Source of the DNA: Hydnum rufescens UP504
Taxonomy: Eukaryota > Basidiomycota > Agaricomycetes > Cantharellales > Hydnaceae
DNA length: 64,000 nucleotides
Assembly (NCBI GenBank): GCA_014904985.1
Contig: MU128963.1
Span: forward strand, 173,116-237,115
Direction: 5' to 3'
The notes below the pieces were generated by a model. That model did not search any database. It saw only the letters and a list, made by a program, of their open reading frames with translations, and was not told the DNA's origin. Of this stretch, positions 37,881-49,631 are shown in pieces (position 1 is the stretch's first letter; every line of letters starts with the position of its first letter). The position numbers were made by a program, and so were the translations under genes.

Positions 37881-39084
37881 GAGACTGCTCAGGTAGATCT
37901 GCGTTGAGATCTCCAATGTAGGCGTCAACTTCTCACGTACCATATGTGTGACCTGTGGTGCGGTACGGCGCTTATTCGAATCAATGGGTGGGTTTTGCAT
38001 CCCGAAGGTGTCCATCATGTTGTCGGAAAACACGAACCAGCATCCATTTGACAGAATTTCAAAACCTCACGCCTTCTGTGGGTGTGATATCCAGAGTAAC
38101 GTAACGTGGGAAATGGGACGGGTGTGTAGCTACACTTCCTTGTCTATTTCATTCTTCCCCTCAGCTAGTGACGGTTCAGCCTCTCACTGTCCTCTGCGGA
38201 CACGTGCCGCGCATTATACGTGTATGAGCAAGGCGCCCTGTTTTTGCGCCAGCCAGTCACAAGGAACGAAACTCAATGGCGCAATTGACACGATTCCCCA
38301 CGCCGCGTGTGTTCCCGTTTTGAATAGAAGGTCACGATTTTCCCGTCTCAAATCGCCGATGACGGTCTGGAAACTGGTTCAACCTGGTTTCGCTGGGATC
38401 AAACTGAAAGGGACCTTGTGCAAAGCTCGTCCTTTCACCCGCTGAATATCGCCGTTGGTTGATTAGGAACGTGCGCAGAAAGGCTTCTTGCAGGTGGTGG
38501 ATGCTCTGATATTCGCTGCAACTTGGTAATGCCCCCAGTTCTTCAGATTTATATATGTTACTCACCGTGGGGCTGAGAGGAGTGCGGTGCAGTGAAGGGA
38601 ACGATCTAGCCACTGAAGGTGTTCTGGGAAACTGGGTAAGTATAGTACTGCATACATGAGAATTTTTGGGAAAGAAACCTGGATCTATCTCAAAGAAATG
38701 CGATATACGATCCGAACACTCTTTTTGGCTACCCCACCGTCATTGTGGAGGCACCGTACTTGGAAGGACATGAGGACAGTTTTCGGCCCTGTCCTGCGGA
38801 TTACGCCCCTGCCGCACGGCCTTTGAAAGCACACCAAATGCAAACACCAGAGTTCGGGATCGCTGTGTCCTCATTAATTCCGCCCTCGTCGATCTATGCT
38901 GGACGATATAGGGGTAACGTAGGGAATTACCGCAGTCTGTCAAGCCGCCCGAAAATCTTCGGGCTCCTATACAGTTCATTTTGATATTTCATTCAACTCG
39001 GTTCTAATAAAGTGAGCTGATGTATACTGTGCATATTTGAGCCTTCATTTCCTTCCCCGGTCCGCCCTCTCTTTGCCCTTCATC
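37881..39084. other. Unassigned region between inverted R1 copy and DUF6534 gene
   Basis: The longest frame is 165 codons on the plus strand (37,948-38,445), with scattered Cys residues and no family resemblance. I could not link it to other exons. The remainder shows no coding signal I trust. Confidence 0.4.
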
Positions 39085-41125
39085 ATGGTGGTGATCAACG
39101 CCACCCGAGTCAACATCTTGGGTGGCTCGTTCTTTGGTAATCTCCTCACCGCTTTGTCAGTCTCCTCCAGCCTTAGGGCGTGACAGCGCTGACCTGCCGT
39201 ATTTGGCAGATGCTTCGGTGTCCTCACTATCCAGACCTCTAGCTATTACCATTCATTCCCAAATGAAGGAAGGCTGGTGAAACTGGCGGTACGTCTCCTC
39301 TAGTTCCTTGGAATGTGCATTCATCGCTCATTAACTATCCCTTCCCCAGGTGGGCTTTTTATGGTGAAAATCTATCATACTTATCTGTCAAGGCCTATTC
39401 CCCATCTTCCATTGTAAAGGACTTCCGAAGCTTTTCAACTGTTGGTATCTCCTTTCCCCTGCTCTTCCACTGAAATAATGTGCAGACGTACCGTTGGTCG
39501 ATACCGTGTACGCTATACAGTGCATGCATTACCAAGTCTTTACATTCGTGGTTTGTTGCAAATTACAATAACCATTTCACTCTTAGGCGGGCAACGTGGT
39601 GCGTATCGGATGGATCACAACCGCTCGCCGTTCCTTTCCCTACTGACCCCCTCTACCCATGAAATCATTGCATATTTATAGGGAATTCTTAATGTATCAC
39701 ACCAGCACGGTGAGTACTGAGTTGGTCCTTGTTGTGGATGCCCTTATCTTTGCTTTGGCGCTATCTACTTCAAGGCCTGCGCATCAGTCACTGTCCAGAC
39801 ATTCTTTGCGCATCGCGTCTATTCTCGTAGGTCTTGCCCACATATCCTCGCCGGAGAAGCACTGCATTCATAGTGCCTCTTGATTTCCATAGTGAGCGGC
39901 AATCTCTATCTGGGAGTGCTTGTGGTATGCTGTGGCGCTGATGTTGGAATAGACCAGTCTAAAAGTCATGCAATATAACGTTGTAGCAAGTCCTTGTGTT
40001 GCTTCAATTTGGTTAGTTTTACCCGATTATGATCACTTTCCGATGTGCTTCATCCGTCTTATTCCTCCTGTGCTAGGATTCGCTGCTGGTTAGTACTCAT
40101 CTTCATGTCTCGATGGACCTTGACTTATTGTATTCCGATCAAATTGATGTTTTGGCATGCTGCAGCAACCGCCATCAGAGCGTATGCATCCCCGTATTTA
40201 CTTCGGCAAGGTCCTAGCTAACAATTTGTTGGTCTGATTTACTTGTATCGCACACTGTTGTAGGAACATGATACTAGAATTTCACGTGATGGTCAAGGAG
40301 TGCACATGGCTCGCCGAGGCATGGCTCATTATTCAAGTGCGTCCTGGACGCATCTGCCCTTGTTCTTAGCACACACTCTCCTGTCTTCACTGATACATGG
40401 TATATGGTGTGATTACGCGCTTTCAGGCAATCGCAGATGTTGTGATTGCAACGTATATGTGTATCTTATTACGACGTCGGCGGACTGGGTTCCCGAAGTG
40501 CGTATCCCGATACGTTTGCGATGCCACATTCATGTACTAAATGAGTCGCTTTGTCTGATTAATGATCTCACGCGTTGTTGCGTTGCACAGGACTGATTCG
40601 GTAATCAACCGCATGGTATTGTACACCATTAGTACGGGATTGATCACTAGTGTTCTCTCGATGTTTGCTTCTTGTGATGGTGCGTTTCAGCGATTTCCTT
40701 CCTCTTTTCAGTATGATAATGCTGGTGCTGAACTAAATATGAGACAGCTTGCCAAAGACGGGTATCATTTTAGTGTAGTTGTTATCGGCATGGTAGGTTA
40801 CTCGATTTTCCGGTCCCCAGCCCATTCGAGAGTCAGGATATTTCTATATAAACTAATTTCTTAATCCTATTCTAGTCACTAGGCGCATTCTATTCCATCA
40901 CCATGCTCACCAAGTACGTCCCTCTAGTATGGCTCGTTGCATGTGCGATGCTGAAGCACTGTTTGGCTTTGCAGTTTGAACATGCGAATGAGACTCCGGG
41001 CGAGCCTTGATACACCAACCCCTCTTGAACTAATCGGCCACTCGATCGAAAAGAGAATTTGGCAGAATGCGGGGGATCGTCGAGGCGTACGTCGCAATGC
41101 GTATATCGCGACCTCAGGGGGATGA
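39085..41125 (+). CDS. DUF6534 family seven-helix membrane protein
   Basis: DUF6534 proteins are fungal integral membrane proteins of unknown role. The start MVVINATRVNILGGSFFGNLLTAL leads across an intron to FGVLTIQTSSYYHSFPNEG, the typical first two helices. Further exons give LVDTVYAIQCMHYQVFTF, NYNNHFTLRRATW, ACASVTVQTFFAHRVYS, then ADVVIATYMCILLRRRRTGF, TDSVINRMVLYTISTGLITSVLSM, and SLGAFYSITMLTN|LNMRMRLRASLD. The C-terminal tail ends at 41,125. Most joints have good splice sites and phases. Between 39,350 and 39,600 two frame changes cannot be explained by introns (near 39,360 and 39,557). The helices between 39,890 and 40,270 are unresolved. It is either a functional gene with sequence errors or a recent pseudogene. 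It is only distantly related to the R1 array copies. Confidence 0.85.
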
Positions 41126-41389
41126 GGTGATGCTACTTGACACTGATCCAAACTCCTCCTCGTTTCTAGGGAGAGAGTTCCGATGCTGCAAGGATAAATA
41201 TCACCCCAGAGGTGGCGGGGTGATGTGGATATAAAACCAATGATTCGTATTGGGTGTTATCCCGATGAATAAGCAGTTCGTAAGGCTCGAGTTTGTATGT
41301 TGGTGTGACTCTGGCATGTGTACAAGTAGAGAAATTCTCCTTCCTTTAATCACAGGTGGCCCCTGGCGACGAATCCTTAACGCAACGTT

Positions 41390-43460
41390 CCTTTACATGT
41401 AATTAACTCTAGACTCTTTCTGCTCTTGCATTGGGAAACAGGATAGTTGCTTCCACCCCCCTCCAAACAGGGCGGTGTAGAGTGGGATTCGAGCAAAATA
41501 TTTCCCTGAGCATACCAAGATATAGAAAAGTTGGGTATAGGATGAGTGACGATCTGGCCCCGATCCCCGATGCCGACGAACGCGATTCCAACGAATGACC
41601 GTATATTTGGATGTCACAGCCCTCACTTTAGCCACGAGTATCGTACTTTTTAATGGCCCCAATCAAGAGCATTCTCTTTCGGGTGGGAGGCTGAAGAATC
41701 TGTACGATATTAATTGCGCTTTATGGAATTGATAACATCTTCTGCATTCTAAGAATCGTTGTGATCATCCCGATATGTCTTCTCGTCCTCTCCTACGGGT
41801 TCTTTCCCTGCGATTCCATCTGTTCTCTCTCACTCGAACATTCGTTATGGGCACACTGGGATAGAATGTCATGTGGCCCTTTGCCCAAGGAAGTTTGGTG
41901 CGGAAATAAGAAACGGAATATATACTGGACTACTGCTGCTAACAAAAGTACCCGTCGTTGACTTCTGGCCATCTCTACGAGCCACAAAAGATTTTTTTCA
42001 CGCGTCTCTTGCTTTGGGTCCTCCATCACAGCTCCCTCGCTGCCTCGCGCCCAGTCCTTGTGTGCGTACTATGGATTTCGTCGTCTCGACCGATCGTTTG
42101 CGTCTCATTTGCTCTACTCTCGGGACTATGTACTCGCTATTAATGCCATCTGATGGCCTTCACACTCACATCGATCCGTCCCATCCCTGCATACCTTCGG
42201 TCTCTTCATGTTGTCGCATTCTGCAGTCATCGATCTATTGCGCTGGCATTCACTAGTCAACGCATCCCCCATTCGTTTTCCTCTCGGACTCGGTGCCCTC
42301 CATGACGAGATGCCTTCAGTATCGGGATCATTGGGGCCCAACAATCGGCGTATTGAGTCATGCGTCCGCCATGCTGGACTCGAGTGGTCTGCCCCCTTTG
42401 TGCACTAGTACTGAGCCCGGTACGAGGCTATTGGCACTATATCGAACAGACGGTCACCCAGGTTTGATCTTGAGTCTCAGGGATGCTCGTCAGGAGAGGA
42501 CCGTGCAAATGAATCTGCGTTCGTTTCCTATTCCACTCGCGTCTCGTCCTGGGCAACATATTCCAAGGTTTCGGTCCTGGCAAGACACGGAGAGGCTGTA
42601 TTTAGACTATGTGAGTTATCGAAATATTATTCATTCTTGCTGGATTAGAACATTGCGCTAAGTCTCAATAGTCATATTTTCACCCCTTTGATCGTATTCC
42701 TCCCCCTTAGGCGTCTTACCATAGGGTTGGTTGCCAGTTTCTGCGTATTCAAAGGCTATCTCTTGTGCCTTGTCATTTCGTGGCTTCAGTTGAGTATCTC
42801 TCGACATTACAATTTCCACTCGTAAACAATGATCCATCAGGATGAATCCTCTAACTGGCCTAGTGCAATCAAGGCCTCCTGTGGAATGTACGTTACATCA
42901 GTGGTACCCTAAACACTCAGCATTTTGAAGTTTGCATAGGTAGTGACATACCCTCGCAGCGCGGTCTTTTGCGACTCTCAGACGCACACCGGACCCGAAG
43001 CCAATGGATTGGCCATCCACTGCGGCACGATGAAAACATGTAAGGTTAGTTGGCAGTCCTGTGGGATCCATTCCATCAAACACTGACGGACCTACGGCAG
43101 TCACCTTCCAAAGTTTGGATGTGTCTGTGGGTTTCTTACTGTTTGTTCCACTTCCTACGTGTGCACCCAAATATTGCATGTGGGGGGAGTGGGTGGTGAA
43201 TCGCGTGATTTTCGGTGAGAAATATATCACTATACCATCCATTGGAGACGCCTCCCGCGTAGGCTGAGTAGCTTGAGCTTTAAATCACAGATATCCTATC
43301 ATATTAGGAATGCAATCTCACAAGTTGTGCAGAAGACGGGTGTGGCCTCCAGCGGCGACAACGGCTGTGGAAAGGAACAAATCTTGCGAATCAGGAAGGG
43401 TCGTATTCTAGCCATGGATCAACTCACAAGAACTAAGCGCGAGTGCGGACATTATCGATA
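41390..43460. repeat. R2 repeat block 1 (gene X fragment plus dsRBD gene)
   Basis: This is the first of several related blocks in the right third. Shared landmarks include the stretch ttctagGAATCGNTGTGATCATC followed by a TATA-like gaatatatact (here 41,750-41,930; also 45,930-46,120, 52,780-52,950 and 58,110-58,280) and the dsRBD gene on the opposite strand. Between them, plus-strand coding-like pieces of an unrecognised gene X occur (for example GTRLLALYRTDGHPGLILSL near 42,430), but frames differ between copies. Confidence 0.7.
42837..43452 (-). CDS. Small single double-stranded-RNA-binding-domain protein, copy 1
   Basis: A start ATGTCC at 43,452 is followed by short exons giving VVAAGGHTRLLHN (first dsRBD helix), then LWKVTAVGPS (beta strands), then AVDGQSIGFGSGVRLRVAKDRAAR, and finally EALIALGQLEDSS after an intron with a gtatgt donor. 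The GSG...VAKDRAA.EAL pattern is the RNA-contacting loop and second helix of a dsRBD, where a Lys/Arg-Ala-Ala helix start binds the RNA major groove. The protein would be around 100 residues with nothing but the domain. The exon linking HN to the beta strands is uncertain here, since the LQGKR piece seen in copy 4 is degraded. The paralogue with the best-preserved frame lies at 62,180-62,816. Confidence 0.6.
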
Positions 43461-43719
43461 ACGTTCTAATCAAGTGAGACAGGGGAACTGGTTGGTGAGG
43501 GGTTGGTGAGAAAGACAGGTTGGTTCTCTTTTATCCACCTCTCATGTGGTACCCTTGTCAGTTTTTCGGAGTTCTCGATACGTGGTGTATGACCGCTTGT
43601 GACAGCAGGCACCCACGACCTAAAGCCTCGAACGGCTATCCCTTGATGTATTGTGGTAGTTATGAATTGAAGCAATTTTCTATCAATGGAGCATGTAGAA
43701 CATGAGGCAGATGTCACAA

Positions 43720-45560
43720 TTTATATTCAGGGATCCCTGCCTCCGTCAAAGGCTTTAATTGTTTTTGGATCAATAGAGTAGACAACCTCTGTAGATGGAA
43801 AGAATACAGATGAAACGCGTGTGATTCTGACCAATGCCACCGAAGCCCACTAGAGGGTTCGAGGAGAGATCGAGTGCCCCCCCAGATCGGGAAACAAGGT
43901 GGTTCCCGAAGCCTCCGCCTCCAAACAAAGGGGTGTCATCAGCCACAAATCGAGCTGACGACAGCGGTTGCGATAATATTGTAGTAACAAAAATTCAATG
44001 ATTCCCAAGACATGAGGGCTTAAGTGGATGGGGCGACCTTGGAGTAGAGCCCCGGAAATCAACGCTAGAAACCTCGCAGCCTGGTCGGGGGCAGTTGTCC
44101 TCGAGGAATCGCGAGCACGCATCCCGGTTTCTCGTAACGCGTTGGGGTGCGCCCCCTTGACAGACGTCGGGGCCGTTGACCGATTTACTCACCGAGTCCT
44201 TAGTCAGCGCTAGTACGGAATGGCAATGAGGGGAATAAACTCAGAGCCTTCTAATGCTGAAGGTGGGGCTTGAGACGTAAAGCAGCGACGGTCAGATATC
44301 ATGGATGGGTCGCCGAAAACGTGGAGGTCCCGAAACCTCGTAAATATTCCACTGCGAAATTGTGCCGGATTATGCTTCGATAGAAAGCACAGCAATAATC
44401 AGAAATATAACGCTCCAAGAAGAGCGATCTGGGATTCAGCTTTTACATAGTGGTCAATGGCTCAACTGAATTCCGTGATCTCTGGTGTCCTGCTCTCCCT
44501 GTATCACATAAGGACAGAAACGAAGCTTAGAGTGCACACCACACGTCCAGAAAGCCAAGAACAGCGAAAGAAGAGAAACGATTCAGAAACAGTTGTCGCA
44601 ATGGATGCCTGGTTGTGCACAGATCATATTCACGCGCGTCAAGAAACAAGATGGTTCCCGGGCCCTCAATCGCCAAACACGTTGCCATGGATTAGGCCAG
44701 GAATTTCAGGGTGACGATGAGATTAGAACCATATAAGCCACAGGATTTCCTGGGCCCATGAGCTTAAGTGGATGCGCGAATTGGGAGCAAAGCACCAACA
44801 CGACGCTTGAACCTACACAGTCCATATGAAGTCGCCCTGGAAAAGGCACTAGCACGTATAGTATTAATTGAGGATATTGCCTGACTTCGGGTCTGTCGGT
44901 CAGATCCCCAGCCGAGAAACCCAGGGAGTGCACAAGACTATCAACAGGCGATGCGATGAGTAGCCTGAGATCTTCCGATGTTGAAGCCAGAGTTTAGGAC
45001 GAAGAGGAGAAAGGGTTAGATTTGAGGGATAGGAATGTACATATTGTCCCAACAAGCCTTCCCTACTGTTCCACGGAGATAGGCCATAGGGAGCTCATGC
45101 AGTTTAAGGCAAAGACATAATGAGAAAAATAGCTCTCACGAGGGAGCAGCAAACGGTTTCGAGTGGGATTCGCAGACGTGGCAGATTGCTGAATAGAAAT
45201 CCGCGATCCAGAGTCTCTTCTGCTCTCTCCGAAGTTGCGTAACAAGGGCCATGAAGACCAAACTGCCTACCACCCAAGCGTCAAGAGAGTGAAACATCAG
45301 GATTTCGGGCAACGGATGCCGATGGTGAGTGATTCACGTGACCCGAAGTCACTCGTCGTGACGTCGACAGCGAAAGACAAGCGAATTGCTCAAGGCAGAT
45401 CGAATACTTTTCTCGGCGACATCCACCACGCCCTCCTTACATTCTCACCATCTCCAAACATCAAAAGCACTGAAATTGGTAGGAATTCTGTCAACTCTCA
45501 GTCTAAACCATCCGATTGGTTGAAAAGATTCACCCGCCGATTTTGACATTGGAGATGGGA
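43720..45560. repeat. R2-related block, two partial copies in tandem (gene Y pieces)
   Basis: Stretches at about 43,850-44,400 and 44,640-45,250 are related to each other and to 63,190-63,850, with an inverted relative at 49,480-50,300. A shared landmark is a cttaagtggatg string at about 44,030 and 44,762. On the plus strand, 45,235-45,540 reads GHEDQTAYHPSVKRVKHQ and later KRIAQGRSN, matching gene Y fragments elsewhere. No complete gene could be assembled. Confidence 0.55.
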
Positions 45561-45599
45561 CGCGGGAAACATTCAATCAGGGTCTGTCAGACTGTTATC

Positions 45600-46170
45600 T
45601 ATACCGATATGTGGGCTAATATTTGGAGCGAGTAAATGCTATGGTATGGGGATCGTCGTCGAGGAACATAAAATACCAGGATGCCAGGTTGAGGCTCTGG
45701 CGCTGATCCCCGACACCAACGAATGCTATGCCGCCAAATGACCGTATATTCCATCGCTGAATTTGAATATCGTGGAGCTTGGTCCAAGACACCCTAGCCA
45801 TGAGTATCGTACTTTTCGACGGCTCCAATCAAGAGCATTCCATCCATCACCTTTTTCGGGCGGGGAGCTGAAGAATCGTTCCATATGATATTAATTGTAC
45901 TTTATGAAACTGATAACATCTTCTCCCTTCTAGGAATCGATGTGATCATCCCGATATGTCTTCTCGTCCTCTCCTGCGGGTTTAGGCTATGCTTTTCCTG
46001 TGATTCCATCTGTCCTTTCGCACTCGAAAATTTGTCATCGACACACTGGGATGGAATGCCGTGTGGCTCTTTGCCCAAGGAAGCTTGGTGCGGAAATAAG
46101 CAACCGGATATATACTGAACAGCTGCTGCTAAGATGGACACTGGAAACACTTATCCGGGATTGACTGATA
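45600..46170. repeat. R2 block, truncated copy
   Basis: This carries the landmark stretch and TATA-like element of the R2 blocks (45,930-46,120). It stops about 100 bases before the 3' end of the FunK1 gene, so the dsRBD part is missing. On the minus strand 45,780-45,650 reads FGGIAFVGVGDQRQSLNLAS, a piece that recurs in altered form near 41,590, 52,590 and 57,900. Confidence 0.6.
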
Positions 46171-46266
46171 ACTGGAATCACATGTACGACCGACCGTGCA
46201 AGCACAATACCAATGAATATCTACGTCGTACGTCACTATAGTTGGAGCGACCAGATCAAGCCTATA

Positions 46267-48542
46267 CTACGTTTTATGCCTCTTGGAGTTCAACTGGTCT
46301 GCGCCCTCGTCTCGGTACTTCCGCCTCAAACCAAGCCCTGTATTGCCAATAATCTGCCGAACCGGTCCATCGTTTGTAGGCCACCCATCTTTCGACGCTG
46401 CGTTTCTGAGGGTTTTGACCAGCCAATCAGTGCCGTCTTTCAGAGCGGCCACGGCGTTATTGTACTTGGTATCTAGGATGGCAGCTGCAGCTTGCGCAGG
46501 ATCTTGGCTGGCTTGGGGACCAAGGAGAAGGGAGGGGTTTTCCTTGTAGCGAACCGAGAGGGTACGGACGAGATCCTGATTAAGTTGGGGTAAGGCAGGG
46601 CGTTCTGCAAATTGTATGTTTTCGAATGCCCCGACTTCTGTTAACGCACGTGCTTTCAGCTCGCCGCCGCACAATTCATCATCTATCCAGTCCGCCTCGT
46701 CAAACATCTTCAGTCTCCTCGCAAGTTCATCTGGCGACAGGTTGTAGTTCGTGTACCGCAACGACACCCACAGCAATACCCAAAACGCTGATTCTCGATC
46801 ATCTGCCAGCTCATGCGGAAGGCTGGGGGAGATAAGAAGGCGGGCAGAGATGAACTGCCATGTGCCCTGATACCAATCAAGCCTGATAAGCCAGAGGTAG
46901 AGGTAGTCTCATCACAATCACACACCGTCCGTTTCAATCTGCGTGCCGATGACTGAGGGTGTGATATATCGAGTGACAAGTCCCAGTCTATCAACATCCC
47001 TTTTCCATCCGCCTTGATGACAATGTTTCCGACGCTTATGTCGCGGTGTAATATTTTCGCCTTGTCGAAAGCATCCTGGTGGGCTGCGTTCGCAGGCTAA
47101 TTCAGCCTCATACATCAAACAAGGAGCAAATGCGACATATTGCTGACCTTCCATGGCGTCTGCAATAGCGTGCACTAGCTCCTGCGTCGACTTAAATTCC
47201 GTCAACCGACGCCCAACCTCTCGGAGACCCATTCGGTAGTGTTCGAATCCTTCCAGAGGATAAGGAGAATCCCCACAATCTTGGGCGAGCGTCTTTTGAC
47301 CCCAAATGTTGTCTCCGCAATAAAAGGTTGCTACGTTTCGCACCTTGTGAAGGCGAAGCTTCTGATAAATGTCCCCTTCTTTTTCCACCCCTTCTACACA
47401 TGGTCTCCAGTAGTCCTTGACAAACACCTCCATCTTAGTCTCCAAGTCAATGCGCGCATGGCCCTAGTTGCACGCCCGAACGGCGACTCTGGTGTATATT
47501 CCGGACGACGCACAACTACTTTGTTCATCTGGGTCCCTTCAACGCGAGGAATCTCCAATACGAAGAAGCGGGAGATCTGGGCCAGGAAGGGAGGAGTCCG
47601 AGATCGAGGGCGGCATCTGTAGCAGCTGAAACAGTAGAGTCATAGCCACGTTTGTCACTCGGAAGACGAGTGTAGTTCCAAAAGAATTCAATCAATAGTC
47701 TTGGGTTCTCAACATAATTGAAGGATTTGGTGACTATAGCCCCCGCTCGATCCCAACGGATGAAACGCGCTCTAGTGTGGCACAGAAGGCCGGAGAACAG
47801 ATGAGTGCGAAATTGAGTAGTCATCTGACCAGCTGCGTAGAAGGCGAGTTGACCTCGAGTTGACAGCCCTGAGCGAGAACATGCTTCGAAGGGAAGAGAA
47901 TCGTTGAAACCGTCCTCTGGATTTGAAGACTTGAGCTCGATGAACAAATCCCTCCTTGCAAAATTGGTACTGCCCATCCGGTCGAAGCTAGAGTATCCCA
48001 GCGTGCTATCCGAAAGTTTATACAAGCTGATATCAGTCTTGCAACCACCGCACTTTGGGTCGGGTTTTGAGCCAGTACGAACAAACTTGAACTGACGGTC
48101 AACGTATTGACTGACAAAATGAATCTTGATAACGATTCCTCAGTAAATTTATGGCCTGTACATTATCAAAAGTGAAGGTGTACGAAATATGAAGCAAGAT
48201 TCTCTTCCCCGGGTGGGATATCTCGGAATGGTGATCCCCGTATGTCAGGTATGGCAGACTCGGAGGACACCTTAAGATAGCTTTCCAAGAATTCCTCTGG
48301 GGGCATGGGACCCTGTACATATTTGTTGTTTCCCACGCAAATTTCATGTGCCGTTCGTGTCGTTTCTCCTCCTGGTCAGACAGGTATGGGATTGATCCAG
48401 AGGGTTTCTGCGAAATGGGTCTGCTAGTCGCAGCCGCCGAATGTTGAGAGGCGGGATGTTGGTCACCCGGCGACTGAGGGAGTCCTCGATGGGAGGCATC
48501 TGCTGAATTCCCGGGAGGGATGTGAGCAATCGACGGAGGCAT
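46267..48542 (-). CDS. FunK1 fungal-specific protein kinase
   Basis: FunK1 kinases are a basidiomycete-expanded Ser/Thr-kinase-like family. The N-terminal region starts MPPSIAHIPPG at 48,542, followed by MPPEEFLESYL, FKFVRTGSKPDPKCGG, the ELK strand, AGQMTTQFRTHLFSGLL and ARFIRWDRAGAIVTKSF, all family blocks. The kinase core has FGRATR, KDYWRPCVEGVEKEGDIY and LHRDISVGNIVI with the catalytic HRD Asp. IDWDLSLD stands in place of DFG, normal for FunK1. GTWQFISARLL, HELADDRESAFWVLLWVSLRY and the C-terminal lobe follow, ending at 46,267. Three one-base slips (near 48,330, 47,590 and 47,463) must be repaired to keep the frame; each lies at a run of three or more identical bases. Otherwise splice sites and family blocks are complete, so the gene is probably intact. 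Confidence 0.88.
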
Positions 48543-48599
48543 GTGGGTTCGAGACGGGGCTGTGAGGGAGAACCCACTGATGTGCGGTGGCTGAGTGAC

Positions 48600-49060
48600 G
48601 AAAAAGGAATTTATGTATCACGTGAGCATAATATTACATAATTGGCCGCACCAACTGGCTGCTGTAACGACGCTATTTCGATCCAAAAGCAGTGGTCGGT
48701 TCCTCTTGGATCATACTACTGACGCCGTCGACAGCGAAAAAGGCGGGAAACTTGCTAAAGGCAGATCTAATGGCGGTTCAATATCTGCCGAGCCAACCTC
48801 ACGTCTTCCCCATTTCTGAACTATCGCAGTGGATTGTCCAAAACACCATGCGATATGTGAGCCAAATTTTGCGAAAGGCGTGTGAGGTTGTCCTAGAGCG
48901 CGTTGGGGCTGTTGCCAAAGAACCAATGGACGACTCGGATATTGAGAGGCAAGGCGCAGTAGGAAAATGCTAGCGGCCAACACCAATGAGAGCGTAGGCG
49001 GTATTACGGTCTCTTTTCGCGCTCCGTTCTTGTTGCACTACCTCATACGTTTGTAGGTCT
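48600..49060 (+). repeat. R2-related fragment upstream of FunK1
   Basis: A block of about 120 bases at 48,690-48,810 is shared with 45,345-45,465 and with the end of the window (63,870-64,000). It corresponds to the second coding-like part of gene Y. No intact frame remains. Confidence 0.5.
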
Positions 49061-49106
49061 TTTATCCGATACTTGGGGGTTTGCAAGATCAGGAGGTGAA
49101 TAATAT

Positions 49107-49631
49107 TTATCGCCGCAGCTCCCTGTCTCCGAACAAAAAACGGGGCTCTTTTTTCTGCGAATATTGTCTCCCCCGCGCCGTAGAAGGCTTGGAGTAAAAT
49201 TCCATTTCAATCCGTTCCCCAAGTTGTGCCCTCTCATCATCTGACTCCTCCCGTGGAAGAACTAATAATTCCCAGGCAGCGACCGTTTCGCACCCCCTCT
49301 GTCCCTCCTTTCTCCGGTTGCTTCTCTCGAAGGGGTTGTAGATGGGTCCCCACCTCCTAAAGACAATATACCCCACGGGATCACGGAATCTATTACCCCT
49401 TCCACACCTCCCGCCAACGTAAAATGCTGATACGTCGACAGCCCTTAAATTACGATGGCTGTACCTATGGCCGTATCCCCTAACCGCCCTTGGTGACTTG
49501 TACAATGTTTTCGCTGGCACAAGCCAGCCAGCATCCGTCTCCGAATTATTTGGCTTCTCTGCAGCCTCGAAGTCTGGATGATATGCGGCGTAATCCTCAT
49601 GACTTTGATCGCATAACTTCAGGGAAGGCAT
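49107..49631 (-). CDS. Hypothetical protein, gene Y copy
   Basis: I do not recognise this protein. A single open frame of about 174 codons begins MPSLKLCDQSHEDYAAYHPD. Its first 40 residues match pieces at 45,250 (GHEDQTAYHP) and at 63,780 (SHEDYSAHHPNFEDIEKPNN), so the same protein segment has been preserved at three places in the window. The rest is charged and lacks membrane segments or known motifs. The matches suggest it is one exon of a larger gene Y whose other exons lie toward 49,800. Confidence 0.4.
   Translation of the reverse strand: MPSLKLCDQSHEDYAAYHPDFEAAEKPNNSETDAGWLVPAKTLYKSPRAVRGYGHRYSHRNLRAVDVSAFYVGGRCGRGNRFRDPVGYIVFRRWGPIYNPFERSNRRKEGQRGCETVAAWELLVLPREESDDERAQLGERIEMEFYSKPSTARGRQYSQKKEPRFLFGDRELRR

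Noticed and set aside
45650..45780. FGGIAFVGVGDQRQ piece resembling the FGG...GDFRQ motif of PIF1/Helitron helicases
   Set aside because: The neighbouring helicase motifs (Walker A, DEAPM) are absent and the related copies at 41.6, 52.6 and 57.9 kb diverge from the helicase pattern.
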